A stretch of 64,000 bases of DNA from CAXMMR01 sp965198995 (GCA_965198995.1 CBDAQG010000002.1:1178001-1242000); one strand, 5' to 3'. Numbered from the stretch's first letter, positions 39,915 to 49,093 are shown. Numbers and translations: made by a program. Notes: generated by a model from the letters alone, not told the origin.

Positions 39915-41492
39915 ATGCATAGGCATGACGGGTCGCGGGCAGAGCCCTCGTCTTCCTTGACCTCCACCGCTCCCCTGCTCGCCTTCGAGGCCGTGACCAA
40001 GCGCTTTGGCGGCACGCTGGCCGTCGATGGCGTGTCGCTGAGCCTTGCCGATGGTCAGATCCTCGCCCTGCTCGGCGAGAACGGCGCCGGCAAGTCCACC
40101 CTGATCAAGATGTTGGCCGGCATCCACGCGCCCGACGGCGGCCGCATCCTGCTGCGTGGCGCACCCTATGCGCATCTGCAGGCCAAGGCGGCCGGCCGTG
40201 CCCGCGTCGCCTTCATCCACCAGGATCTGGGTTTGATCGACTGGATGACGGTGGCCGAGAACGTGGCACTCGGCGTCGGCTACAGCCGCGGCGCCGGCGG
40301 ACTGATCTCGTGGCGGCGCACCCGCGTGCGGGCGCTGCAGGCGCTGGCCGGGTTGTCCGCTGACATCGACCCCGACACCCGAGTGATGCACCTGACCCGC
40401 ACCGAGCGCTCGCTGGTGGCGATCGGCCGGGCGCTGGCGGCCGAGGCCGAGGTGTTGGTGCTGGACGAGCCGACGGCGAGCCTGCCGGCCGACGAGGTGG
40501 CGCGCCTGCTCGCCGTGCTGCGCGACCTCAGGGCGACGGGCATCGGCATCATCTACGTCTCGCACCGGCTCGACGAGGTGTTCCAGGTCGCCGACGACCT
40601 GGCGGTGATGCGCGACGGCCGGCTGGTGGGCTGCCGTCGCGTCGCGGAGACCAACCCGTCCGAGCTGGTGACGATGATCGTCGGCGCGCCGCCCGAGGCG
40701 GTGTTCGGCCGCGCCGCGGCGGCCAGCGGGGCGGTGTGCCTGGCGCTGGAGGGGCTTGTCGCCGGCGGCGTCGGCCCGGTCGACCTGACGCTCAGGCGGG
40801 GCGAGATGGTCGGGTTGGTCGGGCTGCGCGGCGCCGGGCAGGACGCGATCGGGCGGGCGCTGTTCGGCCTGCGCCCGATCGAGGCGGGTGCGATCCGACT
40901 GGAGGGGGCGCCGTATCGGCCAGACCGGCCGGCGGCGGCGATGGCGGCGGGCGTCGGCATGGTCGCCGGCGACCGGGTCGGCGAGAGCCTGGGGATGACG
41001 CTGAGCGTGCGCGAAAACCTCTTCCTCAACCCTGCAGCGCGCGGCATCGGCCCGATGACGCTTTGCTCGCCGGGCCGGGAGAACGCCGCGGCGCTGGCTG
41101 CCGGCGCCCGGCTGGGCTTGCGGCCGAACGAGCCGCGACGGCCCGTCGAGACGCTGTCCGGCGGCAACCAGCAGAAGGTCGTGCTGGCGCGCTGGCTTGA
41201 CCTGGCGAGCACCGTGCTGGTGCTGGAGGAGCCGACCGCCGGGGTGGACGTCGGCGCCAAGGCGGAGATCTACGCGCTGCTGCGTGCGGCTCTGGCCAGC
41301 GGGCTCGCCATCGTCGTGGTGGCGACGGATTTCGAGGAGGTCGCCGCGATCTGCCACCGGGCGCTGGTGTTCAGCCAGGGCGCCGTGGTGGCCGAGATCG
41401 CCGGCGACGCGCTCTCCGTGCATGCGATCCTGGGTGCCGCCTCGGCCGGCCACGCCGATCACGCCCCCCGGCTGGACGGTGTCGCGGCATGA
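39915..41492 (+). CDS. Sugar ABC transporter, dual ATP-binding protein (RbsA-type)
   Basis: A protein of about 525 residues with two ATPase modules. Module 1 has Walker A 'LLGENGAGKSTLIKMLAG', a degenerate signature 'MHLTRTERSLVAIGRAL', and Walker B 'VLVLDEPTASLP'. Module 2 has a degenerate Walker A ('GLRGAGQDAIGRALFG'), an intact signature 'LSGGNQQKVVLARWL' and 'VLVLEEPTAGVDVGAKAEI'. This asymmetry is normal for the family. The start is unsure: ATG 39915 has a weak site, TTG 39957 is also in frame, and an R1-like fragment lies across the N-terminus. It couples ATP hydrolysis to import of a sugar or sugar acid. Confidence 0.92.
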   Translation: MHRHDGSRAEPSSSLTSTAPLLAFEAVTKRFGGTLAVDGVSLSLADGQILALLGENGAGKSTLIKMLAGIHAPDGGRILLRGAPYAHLQAKAAGRARVAFIHQDLGLIDWMTVAENVALGVGYSRGAGGLISWRRTRVRALQALAGLSADIDPDTRVMHLTRTERSLVAIGRALAAEAEVLVLDEPTASLPADEVARLLAVLRDLRATGIGIIYVSHRLDEVFQVADDLAVMRDGRLVGCRRVAETNPSELVTMIVGAPPEAVFGRAAAASGAVCLALEGLVAGGVGPVDLTLRRGEMVGLVGLRGAGQDAIGRALFGLRPIEAGAIRLEGAPYRPDRPAAAMAAGVGMVAGDRVGESLGMTLSVRENLFLNPAARGIGPMTLCSPGRENAAALAAGARLGLRPNEPRRPVETLSGGNQQKVVLARWLDLASTVLVLEEPTAGVDVGAKAEIYALLRAALASGLAIVVVATDFEEVAAICHRALVFSQGAVVAEIAGDALSVHAILGAASAGHADHAPRLDGVAA

Positions 41493-42502
41493 GCGGCATG
41501 CGTTCCACGGCGTTGGAGCCGGCGCCCGGCTCCTTACGCGGCGCCTCGCTCGGCCGGCGGCTCGCCGCCCTGCTGCCGGTCTACGGCCTGGTGCTGCTCA
41601 CCGTGCTGCTCGCGATCACCTTCTCGCTGCTGCTGCCCGACACCTTCCCGACCTGGCTCAACGCACGCTCGATGCTGAGCGACAAGGCCGTTGTCGCCAT
41701 GCTGTCGCTGGCGGCGACGGTGCCAATGATGACCGGCAAGATCGATCTCACGGTCGGTTACGGCGTCGTGCTTTGGCACATCATGGCGATCTCGCTGCAG
41801 ATCGCCGGCGTGCCATGGCCGCTGGCGGTGCTGCTGGTGCTGTTCGCAGGCCTGATGTTCGGCTTGCTGAACGGCCTGCTGGTCGAGGTTGCGCAGATCG
41901 ACAGCTTCATCGCCACGCTGGGCACCGGCACCGTGACCTATGCGATCGCGCTGTGGTGGACCGGCGGGCGGCAGGTGATCGGCCGTCTGCCGCCGGCGTT
42001 CTTTCGGCTCGACACGGCGAACCTGCTTGGCATCCCGGTGCCCGCCTTCTACGTGCTGGCGATCGCCGGCGCGTTGTGGGTCGCGTCGGTCTACACGCCA
42101 CTCGGGCGATACCTGTATGCGATCGGCGCCAATACGCGCGCCGCCGAGCTCAACGGCATACCGACCCGGCGCTACACCATGCTGGCCTTCATGGTCTCCG
42201 GCCTGATCACCGCCTTCGCTGGCGTGATCCTGGCGGCGCGCCTGCGCGTCGGCCAGGCCAGTGTCGGGCTGGAGTTCCTGCTGCCGGCGCTGGTCGGCGC
42301 ATTCCTCGGCTCGACGACGATCACGCCCGGTCGGGTCAATATCTGGGGAACCGTGGTCGGCGTGGTGATCCTGGCGATCGGCATTTCAGGCATCGAACAG
42401 CTCGGTGGCGCTTTTTGGGTCGAGCCCGCCTTCAACGGCGCGACGCTGCTGATCGCCATCGGCCTGGCCGGTTGGACGGGACGGCGGCGGGGTAAGTCGT
42501 GA
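41489..42502 (+). CDS. Sugar ABC transporter permease (RbsC-type)
   Basis: A 337-residue permease with eight to ten membrane segments and the family signature 'FIATLGTGTVTYAIALWWTG', 'LYAIGANTRAAELNGI' and 'RYTMLAFMVSGLITAFAGVI'. It overlaps the ATPase stop by four bases (ATGA at 41489), so expression is coupled. An R2 repeat follows its stop directly. Confidence 0.92.
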   Translation: MSGMRSTALEPAPGSLRGASLGRRLAALLPVYGLVLLTVLLAITFSLLLPDTFPTWLNARSMLSDKAVVAMLSLAATVPMMTGKIDLTVGYGVVLWHIMAISLQIAGVPWPLAVLLVLFAGLMFGLLNGLLVEVAQIDSFIATLGTGTVTYAIALWWTGGRQVIGRLPPAFFRLDTANLLGIPVPAFYVLAIAGALWVASVYTPLGRYLYAIGANTRAAELNGIPTRRYTMLAFMVSGLITAFAGVILAARLRVGQASVGLEFLLPALVGAFLGSTTITPGRVNIWGTVVGVVILAIGISGIEQLGGAFWVEPAFNGATLLIAIGLAGWTGRRRGKS

Positions 42503-42504
42503 GG

Positions 42505-42640
42505 AAGAAAGCGGTTCTTTTTTGAAAAAAAGAACCAAAAAACTTCTGTTCAGAAGTCGTCCTGCCGGTCGAGACAAGATCTAAACGGATAAAAGTTTTT
42601 TGCTTCTTTTTTTCAAAAAAGAAGGCCTTTCTTCTCTTCC
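42505..42640. terminator. R2 double hairpin inside the ABC operon
   Basis: Two strong stems: GGTTCTTTTTT-g-AAAAAAAGAACC (42512-42535) and CTTCTTTTTTTC-AAAAAAGAAG (42603-42624), joined by a spacer containing 'CTTCTGTTCAGAAG'. Each stem ends in an A/T-run, so it could act as a terminator on either strand. It separates the permease from the binding-protein gene, which would let the latter be expressed independently. Confidence 0.6.
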
Positions 42641-42650
42641 GGAGGAAAAC

Positions 42651-43754
42651 ATGCCTCGACGTCTGGTTGAACTTCGTTGCCTGGCCCTAGCAGCGCTCGC
42701 CGTGTCCGGCAGCGCCCGCGCGGACGATTTGCTGGCCGGGATCAAGGCGACAGTCGCTGCGGCCACGGCGGTCTCGGCGCCATGGACGGGGCCGACCACC
42801 GGACCCAAGGCGGTGCCCGGCAAGACGATCGTCTACGTCGCCGGCGACCTGCGCAACGGCGGCATCCAGGGCGTGGCCGACGGGGTGAAGGAGGCCGGCG
42901 CCAAGATCGGCTGGACCGTGCGCGTGCTGGACGGCCAGGGCAGCATCTCGGGCATCCAGTCTGCCTTCGGCCAGGCGATGGCATTGAAGCCGGACGGCAT
43001 CGTCGTCGGCGGGTACGACGTGGTGCAGAACGCGGCGAGCCTGGCGCAGGCGGCCGCACAGGGCATCAAACTGGTGGCCTGGCACGGCGGGCCGAAGCCC
43101 GGGCCGATGCAGGCTCAGGACCTCGCCTACAATGTGACCAGCGACAACCTCAAGGTCGCCGAGGTGGCGGCCGACTACGCGATTGCCCAGAGCGACGGCC
43201 ACGCCGCCGCGGTGGTGTTCGCCGACAGCGCCTACGCGATGGCGATCCTCAAGGGCCACGTGATGGCGGACACGCTGACCAAGGTGCCGGGCAACACGGT
43301 GCTCGCCTTCGAGGACACGCCGCTCGCCGACACCTCGACGCGCATGGGCCAGCTGACCACGTCGCTGCTGGAGAAGTTCGGCACCAAATGGACCTACTCG
43401 CTGGCGATCAACGACCTCTACTACGACTTCATGGGGCCGCCGCTCATCTCAGCCGGTCGCGACGGCGATGGCCCGCCGACCAACATCAGCGCCGGCGACG
43501 GCAGCAAGTCAGCCTTCGAACGCATTCGCGCCCACCAGTTCCAGGCGGCGACCGTGCCCGAGCCGCTGCTGCTGCACGGCTGGCAAGCGGTCGACGAGCT
43601 CAATCGCGTGTTCGCCGGTGCTCCACCCTCAGGCTACGTGACGCCAGTGCACCTCGTGACGGCGCAAAACGTGGACGCGGACGGCGGCAAGCAGGACGTC
43701 TACGATCCGGCCAACGGGTATCGCGAGGTCTATGCCAAGATCTGGGGAAAGTGA
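42651..43754 (+). CDS. Sugar ABC transporter periplasmic binding protein
   Basis: A 367-residue periplasmic binding protein. The signal peptide is 'MPRRLVELRCLALAALAVSG', then SARA. The mature fold is ribose-binding-type: 'GKTIVYVAGDLRNGGIQGVA', 'ALKPDGIVVGGYD', 'GIKLVAWHGGP', 'LAYNVTSDNLKVAEVAADYA' and a C-terminal 'YREVYAKIWGK'. ATG 42651 follows GGAGGA. It feeds the RbsA/RbsC-type transporter encoded just upstream. The ligand is likely a sugar acid or lactone, judging from the enzymes of the locus. Confidence 0.9.
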   Translation: MPRRLVELRCLALAALAVSGSARADDLLAGIKATVAAATAVSAPWTGPTTGPKAVPGKTIVYVAGDLRNGGIQGVADGVKEAGAKIGWTVRVLDGQGSISGIQSAFGQAMALKPDGIVVGGYDVVQNAASLAQAAAQGIKLVAWHGGPKPGPMQAQDLAYNVTSDNLKVAEVAADYAIAQSDGHAAAVVFADSAYAMAILKGHVMADTLTKVPGNTVLAFEDTPLADTSTRMGQLTTSLLEKFGTKWTYSLAINDLYYDFMGPPLISAGRDGDGPPTNISAGDGSKSAFERIRAHQFQAATVPEPLLLHGWQAVDELNRVFAGAPPSGYVTPVHLVTAQNVDADGGKQDVYDPANGYREVYAKIWGK

Positions 43755-43860
43755 AAGGACCAGGAACCTTCTGTCTGGGAAGACCCTTGCCGGCGCGAGG
43801 CGCGACAGCGCGGGCAAAGATCTTCTGCTGCTTTTTTACAAACCGCGTTTGAGGATACGC
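43755..43860. repeat. R2 repeat, degenerate copy
   Basis: Shares 'GGCGCGAGGCGCGACAGCGC' with the 38.6-kb copy and 'CTTCTGCTGCTTTTTTACAA' with the A/T-rich arm of the R2 family. Stem pairing is weak. It lies between the binding-protein and SMP-30 genes. Confidence 0.45.
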
Positions 43861-43862
43861 GC

Positions 43863-44774
43863 ATGCTGCCCTGGCTGGACATCGTCGACCCGCTCTTCAG
43901 GCGCTATGTGCTGTCCAACGCGGCGCCCGAGCGCATTGCCGAGGGCCTGCGCTGGGCCGAGGGGCCGGTCTGGTTCGGCGATGCCGGCTGCCTGCTGTTC
44001 AGCGACATTCCGAACGACCGCATCCTGCGCTGGATCGAGGGCGTCGGCCTGTCGACCTACCGCCAGCCAAGCGCGTTTGCCAATGGCGGCACCCGTGACC
44101 GGCAGGGCCGGCTGATCTCCTGCCTACACGGCGCGCGCGCCGTTGTGCGCACCGAGTATGACGGCCGCCTCACTGTCCTCTGCGACCGTGTGGAGGGCCG
44201 GCGGCTCAACTCGCCCAACGACGTGGTGGTCAGCTCGGACGGCGCGATCTGGTTCACCGACCCGCATTACGGGATCATGATGGACTACGAGGGCGAGCGA
44301 GCCGAGCAGGAGCTACCCTGCCGGCTTTATCGCATCGACGGTGCGAGTGGCATCGTCAGCGTCGTCAGCGACGCGTTTGGCGGCCCTAACGGACTGTGCT
44401 TCTCGCCCGACGAGCGGCAGCTCTACATTGCCGAGACCGGCGCGATGCACGACGCGACGGCGCGGCGCGAGATCCGCGTCTTCGACGTGCTCGATCTCGG
44501 CTCCGGACGCATCGGCAACGAGCGCAGCTTCTACGCCCCGGCAAACGGCGTCGCAGATGGCTTCCGCTGCGACGAGGACGGCAACCTCTGGACCAGCGCC
44601 GGCGACGGCGTGCATTGCGTGAGCCCGGCCGGCGACCTGCTCGGCCGGGTGCTGGTGCCCGAGACGGTGAGCAACGTCGTGTTCGGCGGCCGCCATCGCA
44701 GCCGATTGTTCATCTGCGCGACAACGTCGGTCTACGCGCTCCATCTCAACCGGCGCGGCGCCGCGCCGCGATGA
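43863..44774 (+). CDS. SMP-30/gluconolactonase family protein
   Basis: A 303-residue six-bladed beta-propeller lactonase. Motifs are 'AEGLRWAEGPVWFGDAGCLL', 'FSDIPNDRILRW', 'RLNSPNDVVVSSDGAIWFTD' (metal-ligand Asn and Asp), 'GPNGLCFSPDERQLYIAET' and 'VADGFRCDEDGNLWTS'. It opens sugar lactones to aldonic acids using a divalent metal. The following SDR start overlaps its stop (ATGA). In this locus it would act between the sugar dehydrogenase step and the acid-handling enzymes. Confidence 0.9.
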   Translation: MLPWLDIVDPLFRRYVLSNAAPERIAEGLRWAEGPVWFGDAGCLLFSDIPNDRILRWIEGVGLSTYRQPSAFANGGTRDRQGRLISCLHGARAVVRTEYDGRLTVLCDRVEGRRLNSPNDVVVSSDGAIWFTDPHYGIMMDYEGERAEQELPCRLYRIDGASGIVSVVSDAFGGPNGLCFSPDERQLYIAETGAMHDATARREIRVFDVLDLGSGRIGNERSFYAPANGVADGFRCDEDGNLWTSAGDGVHCVSPAGDLLGRVLVPETVSNVVFGGRHRSRLFICATTSVYALHLNRRGAAPR

Positions 44775-45523
44775 CGCAGGCCCGTTATGCCCTGGTCACG
44801 GGCGCCGGCGGCGGGATCGGTCGTGCGGTCAGCCTGGCTCTGCTGGAGGATGGCTGGCATGTGGCCCTTGCCGGCCGTACCGTCGCCTCGCTCGAGCAGA
44901 CGGCCGAGCTTGGCGGCGGCGCGGCCGGAACCGCTGTTGTCGTGCCGGCCGACGTCGCCGATCCGGGCTCTGTCGAGCGGCTATTTGCCACGCTCGGGGA
45001 GCGCTTCGGCCGCCTCGACCTGCTGTTCAACAATGCCGGCATCAGCGTCTCGGCGGCGCCGGACGAGCTGAGCGTCGCGCAGTGGAACGAGGTGGTTGCG
45101 GTGAACCTGACCGGCTCGTTCCTTTGTGCTCAAGGTGCGTTTCGGATGATGCGCCATCAGTCTCCGAAGGGCGGCCGCATCATCAACAACGGCTCGATCT
45201 CGGCGCACGCGCCACGGCCGCATTCGATCGCCTACACGGCGACCAAGCACGCGGTGAGTGGGCTGACCAAGTCGTTGTCGCTCGATGGGCGCAAGCATGA
45301 CATCGCTTGCGGGCAGATCGACATCGGCAATGCGCTGACCAGCATGGCGGCGAAGATGCAGCGTGGCGTGCCGCAGGCGAACGGCACGCTGGCAGTCGAG
45401 CCGGTGATCGACGTGGCGGAGGTCGCGCGCACGGTGCTGTTCATGGCGACGCTGCCGCTCGATACCAATATTCAAACCCTGACGCTGATGGCGACTCACA
45501 TGCCGTTCATCGGCCGTGGCTGA
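44771..45523 (+). CDS. SDR-family oxidoreductase
   Basis: A 250-residue SDR: 'YALVTGAGGGIGRAVSLALL', 'LFNNAGISVSAAPDELS', Ser in 'IINNGSISAHAPRPH' and Tyr-x3-Lys in 'AYTATKHAVSGLTKSL'. The C-terminal half departs from gluconate-type SDRs ('DIACGQIDIGNALTSMAAKM'). It ends the sugar operon. The substrate is probably a sugar or sugar acid, inferred from the neighbours. Confidence 0.87.
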   Translation: MTQARYALVTGAGGGIGRAVSLALLEDGWHVALAGRTVASLEQTAELGGGAAGTAVVVPADVADPGSVERLFATLGERFGRLDLLFNNAGISVSAAPDELSVAQWNEVVAVNLTGSFLCAQGAFRMMRHQSPKGGRIINNGSISAHAPRPHSIAYTATKHAVSGLTKSLSLDGRKHDIACGQIDIGNALTSMAAKMQRGVPQANGTLAVEPVIDVAEVARTVLFMATLPLDTNIQTLTLMATHMPFIGRG

Positions 45524-45785
45524 CCGCCCCGGGGGGGCGAGGGGCTGCAACGGCCGCAAGCGCGGACAAGGGTGACAACGGCGGACCGGAAGACGTTGCG
45601 CATCCGGATCGCGCAGGAAACTCCCGTCGGAAAGGTCTGGACGCCCGTCTGGGACGCCCGTCTGGTAAGTCCGTCTGGCGGACCAAAAACGCTCCAGCAC
45701 GACGCTCCCCGGGGCGCTAGCTCCCTGAGCAGCTGAGATCGAGTTTTTCGCCCTCGCACCGCCGTGAGCAAGGTTCAGCTGTCGA
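45524..45785. other. Intergenic region with short tandem repeats
   Basis: Contains four TCTGG-based repeats at 45636-45678 (TCTGGACGCCCG, TCTGGGACGCCCG, TCTGGTAAGTCCG, TCTGG). It lies between the convergent sugar operon and AraC gene. No gene is supported. Confidence 0.55.
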
Positions 45786-46718
45786 CTAGAAATTATGGGC
45801 GGCGCGCACCGCATCTCCTTTCGCGTAGCGGCTTGGCGAGCATCCCATGACCCGCTTGAAGGCCGTGCTGAACGCGCTTTCGGACTCATAACCGAACGAC
45901 AACGCGGTCTGTGCTAATTTATCATTTGTGTGGGTCAGCCGATCCCCTGCGAGCAGCATCCGCCAGCGCGTGAGATACTCGATTGGCGTCTGTCCCACCC
46001 TCATGCGGAACCGCTGAGCGAACACCGAACGCGACATGCCGGCGCGACCGGCCAGCTCCTCAAGCGTCCATCGATGCGCCGGGTCGGCGTGCATGGCGCC
46101 CATCGCCGTGCTGATTGGCGGATCGGACAGGGCTGAGAACCATCCGGCCTGGCCCTGAGGCTGCCGAGACAGGTGCAGACGCAGGGCCTGAACCAGGATC
46201 AGGTGCGCCAAGTGTTGCATCACCAGTTCCGCCCCCGGCTGGTCCGTCCGCCGCTCCTCCATCATCCGCTCGATCGACCACCGCAGCGCCGCCTGGTCGC
46301 CCGCGGCCTCGACGTGGATGACCGGCGGCAGGGTGCGGAGCAGCGCCTCCGCCTGCCGGCCGTCTACGGCGAAACGGCTGCCGACGAGGAACACGCCGCC
46401 GCCGCCATTATGCGTGATGACCCCGTTATGCCTGGGTGCTGAATAGGCTAAGCCGCCGTCCACCGGCACCACATCAAGTCCGCTGCCCAGTCTGAACCGA
46501 CGCCCGCTGGCAAGGACGAAGCAGTCACCGGACACGAGCCGTAACGGATCGGCGATGCCGCTGACCGTGAGCCAACATCCGCCGCTGGTCACCGCGTAGC
46601 ATTTGATCCAGCCGACCGTTTCGTGGACGGCGATCGCCCAATCGCCGCCGGCGTCGAACCCCGCCGAGACGGTGCTCTGCGGCTTCAGCAGCGCAAGGAC
46701 ATCTGAGAGGGGATCCAT
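45786..46718 (-). CDS. AraC-family transcriptional regulator
   Basis: A 310-residue regulator. An N-terminal cupin-like sensor (residues 1-180, with 'YAVTSGGCWLTVSG' and 'LVSGDCFVLASG') is followed by the AraC DNA-binding domain: 'RWTLEELAGRAGMSRSVFAQ', 'RFRMRVGQTPIEYLTRWRML' and 'ALSFGYESESAFSTAFKRVM'. ATG 46718 (MDPLSDVL) gives the family length. The divergent NmrA-family gene begins 99 bases away and is the most likely target; AraC-type regulators of this subgroup often act on adjacent oxidoreductases. Confidence 0.92.
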   Translation of the reverse strand: MDPLSDVLALLKPQSTVSAGFDAGGDWAIAVHETVGWIKCYAVTSGGCWLTVSGIADPLRLVSGDCFVLASGRRFRLGSGLDVVPVDGGLAYSAPRHNGVITHNGGGGVFLVGSRFAVDGRQAEALLRTLPPVIHVEAAGDQAALRWSIERMMEERRTDQPGAELVMQHLAHLILVQALRLHLSRQPQGQAGWFSALSDPPISTAMGAMHADPAHRWTLEELAGRAGMSRSVFAQRFRMRVGQTPIEYLTRWRMLLAGDRLTHTNDKLAQTALSFGYESESAFSTAFKRVMGCSPSRYAKGDAVRAAHNF

Positions 46719-46816
46719 GTAGCCTCCGGACGATCGCAAAAGAATCCGCGACGATCAAGCATAGCTAGTGCGGATTGGCGGCGTTAGCTATGGCCCCCGA
46801 CAAGAGGACACCCCGC

Positions 46817-47698
46817 ATGATCGTCATCACGACACCCACCGGCAACATCGGCCACCATGTCGTCCAGGACCTGCTGGCCGCTGGCGCCAAGCTGCGTCTG
46901 GTGCTGCGGAATGCCACGAGGCTGCCGGACGACATCCGCGCCCGGGTAGAGATCGTGCAAGGCTCGCACGCCGAGGCTGCGGTCGTTCATCAGGCGTTCG
47001 AGGGTGCTGATGCCCTGTTCTGGCTTGCACCACCCGACGCGCGCAAGACGCTGGAGCAGGCGTATGTCGAGTTCACGCGGCCGGCGGCGGCCGCAATCCG
47101 ACGTCACGGGATCAAGCGCGTCGTCGCCGTCACGGCCCTCGGCCGTGGCACGCCGTGGCAGCACAAGGCCGGTCTGGTCACCGCCTCCATCCGGATGGAC
47201 GACCTGTTCATGCAGACGGGCGTCGCGTTCCGCGGCTTGGCCATGCCGTCGTTCATGGACAACGTTCTCCGTCAGGCAGGATCGATCAGGGAGAAGGGCG
47301 TGTTCTTTGGTCCGATCGCCCCCGACAAGACGATGCCGAGCACGGCCACACGCGACATGGGAGCCGTTGCCGCCCGGTTCCTCGCCGACGACTCCTGGAC
47401 GGGTCAGGCTGATGTGCCGGTGCTCGGCCCCGAGGACCTGTCGTTCGACGACATCGCGGACATCATCTCGGACGTGCTCCAGCGCGCGGTGCGCTACCAG
47501 CACATTTCCTTCGACGCGCTCAGGGCACAGATGGTCGGTGGGGGCATGAGCGAGAGCTTCGCGGACGGTTAAGTCGAGATGATGCGTGCCAAGGACGAGG
47601 GCATGGACAATGCCCCATCCCGCACGCCTGAAACCCGCACGCCGACCAGCTTCCGCCAGTGGTGCGAGCAAGAGCTCAAGCCAGCCGTGCTGGTTTAA
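46817..47698 (+). pseudogene. NmrA-family NAD(P)-binding gene with in-frame TAA
   Basis: From ATG 46817 it reads as an NmrA/SDR-a protein ('MIVITTPTGNIGHHVVQDLL', 'GADALFWLAPPDARKTLEQA', 'GIKRVVAVTALG') to TAA at 47570-47572 (251 residues). The same frame then continues with clear protein text, 'VEMMRAKDEGMDNAPSRTPE' and 'TRTPTSFRQWCEQELKPAVL', to a second TAA at 47698. That tail is the usual C-terminus of this family. A single base change created the early stop. The shortened protein keeps the cofactor domain and may function. Confidence 0.8.
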
Positions 47699-47722
47699 CT
47701 GCTGCCAAAGAAAGGACGGATC

Positions 47723-48478
47723 ATGAAGCTGAGCGGAAACACCATTCTCGTGACGGGCGGCACCAGCGGGATCGGGCGTGCGCTGGCGGAAGCGTTCCAC
47801 GACCGGGGCAACCGCGTGGTGATCACCGGTCGGCGGCAGGACAAGTTGGACGAGATCGTGGCCACCCGTCCGGGCATGGAAGCGGTGCAGCTCGACCAGG
47901 ATGATCCCGCCTCCCTGTTGCGTTTGGCCGAGGTGATACGCGCACGCTTCCCGGACCTGAACGTCCTGCTGGCCAATGCCGGCATCTCGCGTGCGGAGGA
48001 CATGGCAGCGGACGGCTGGAACACAGCCGATGCGGAGGCGGTCGTGAACACCAACATTTTGGGACCGCTACGCGTCACGGCGGCGGTGTTGCCCCTGCTG
48101 AAAACTCGCCACGATGCGACGTTGCTCGTCACCACCTCAAACCTTGCCTTTATTCCCCGCGCGGATTTTCCCTCCTATTGCGCCAGCAAGGCGTTCCTCC
48201 ACTCCTGGCTGCAGTCGGTAAGGCATCAGCTGCGCCGTATCCCGCTGGAGGTGCTGGAGCTGTCGCCACCCTACGTGGGCACGGAGCTGACCGGACCCAG
48301 CCAGGTCTCGGATCCGCGCGCCGTGCCGCTCGACGTCTACGTGGCGGAAGTCATTCGATTGCTTGAAACCGGCAACCATCCCGACGGCGAGGTGCTGGTG
48401 GAACGAGACTATCACCGGCGGACGGCCGAGCGAGACGGCCGCTACAGCGAGGTGTTCGCCGCCATCAACCCGACCTGA
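47723..48478 (+). CDS. SDR-family oxidoreductase (DltE-like)
   Basis: A 251-residue SDR: 'NTILVTGGTSGIGRALAEAF', 'NVLLANAGISRAEDMAADGW', 'TLLVTTSNLAFIPRADFPSY' with Tyr-x3-Lys in 'SYCASKAFLHSWL', and 'PPYVGTELTG'. The N-G-A replacements at the NNAG motif are seen in the DltE-like subgroup. ATG 47723 has AAAGGA upstream. It follows the NmrA gene in the same direction, 24 bases after its full-length stop, and is probably co-transcribed. Confidence 0.87.
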   Translation: MKLSGNTILVTGGTSGIGRALAEAFHDRGNRVVITGRRQDKLDEIVATRPGMEAVQLDQDDPASLLRLAEVIRARFPDLNVLLANAGISRAEDMAADGWNTADAEAVVNTNILGPLRVTAAVLPLLKTRHDATLLVTTSNLAFIPRADFPSYCASKAFLHSWLQSVRHQLRRIPLEVLELSPPYVGTELTGPSQVSDPRAVPLDVYVAEVIRLLETGNHPDGEVLVERDYHRRTAERDGRYSEVFAAINPT

Positions 48479-48686
48479 GAAAGAGGCTCTGTCATCTCCC
48501 GTTCATCGAGTGCCGGCGCGGAAGGCGGCAACATCCTTATTACGGCAACGCACCAGATCCGCAGGTGAGCTGCAGTGCCGGCTGTCTATGTCTGCTCTTC
48601 CCACGAAGCCTCGCAAACACCGAAGTCCGGTTTCGGCCACAACCGAGTCAGAGGTCGGTGACGGGTTGCCGTCTATTGGCAGAAGC

Positions 48687-48995
48687 TCAGTCGATGCTGA
48701 GCAGTTCCCCATCGAGTATCAGCGTCGCATTCGCTGGGATCACGCCGCCTGCTCCGCGCGCGCCGTAGGCGAGATGATCAGGGTGCGCTTGCCACCGACA
48801 TGCCTGGTGGCGACGCCCTGGTCCCCACCCCTTGATCACTTGCCCGCACCCAGTCGGAAGCTGGAAGGGCTGGCCGCGATCGCGCGAGCTGCCGAACTTC
48901 GCACCTTTGGTGCCATGGTCGTCCAGCCATCCCATCGCGACGAGAGACACTCCCTAACGTGCTGGGCCGCCGGCGTGGCGTCGAGGCTTCAGAGC
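48687..48995 (-). pseudogene. FKBP-type peptidyl-prolyl isomerase with compensating frameshifts
   Basis: The minus strand reads 'GWLDDHGTKGAKFGSSRDRG' and 'QPFQLPTGCGQVIKGW', then 19 unrelated residues, then 'AYGARGAGGVIPANATLILD' and 'GELLSID'. In the scrambled middle the adjacent frame supplies the FKBP text 'DQGVATRHVGGKRTLII'. So one base was gained near 48832 (in 'GGGTGGGGACC') and one lost near 48785. The N-terminal 20 residues upstream of 48950 are also out of frame. As read, the active-site loop is lost. Confidence 0.75.
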
Positions 48996-49093
48996 ACGAT
49001 CAGCCTGAGTGGACTGGCGAAGTGATCAGCGATCTTAGCCTGATGACAGCGCTCGCTCAGCAAAGCTGCAGCGCCCGTGCTACCTGATGGGAC

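Noticed and set aside
39849..41462. Minus-strand 537-codon frame over the ABC ATPase
   Set aside because: Antisense shadow; rich in His, Arg and Gln with no domain.
45636..45678. CRISPR-like array
   Set aside because: Units are 12-13 bases without spacers; no cas gene is in the window.
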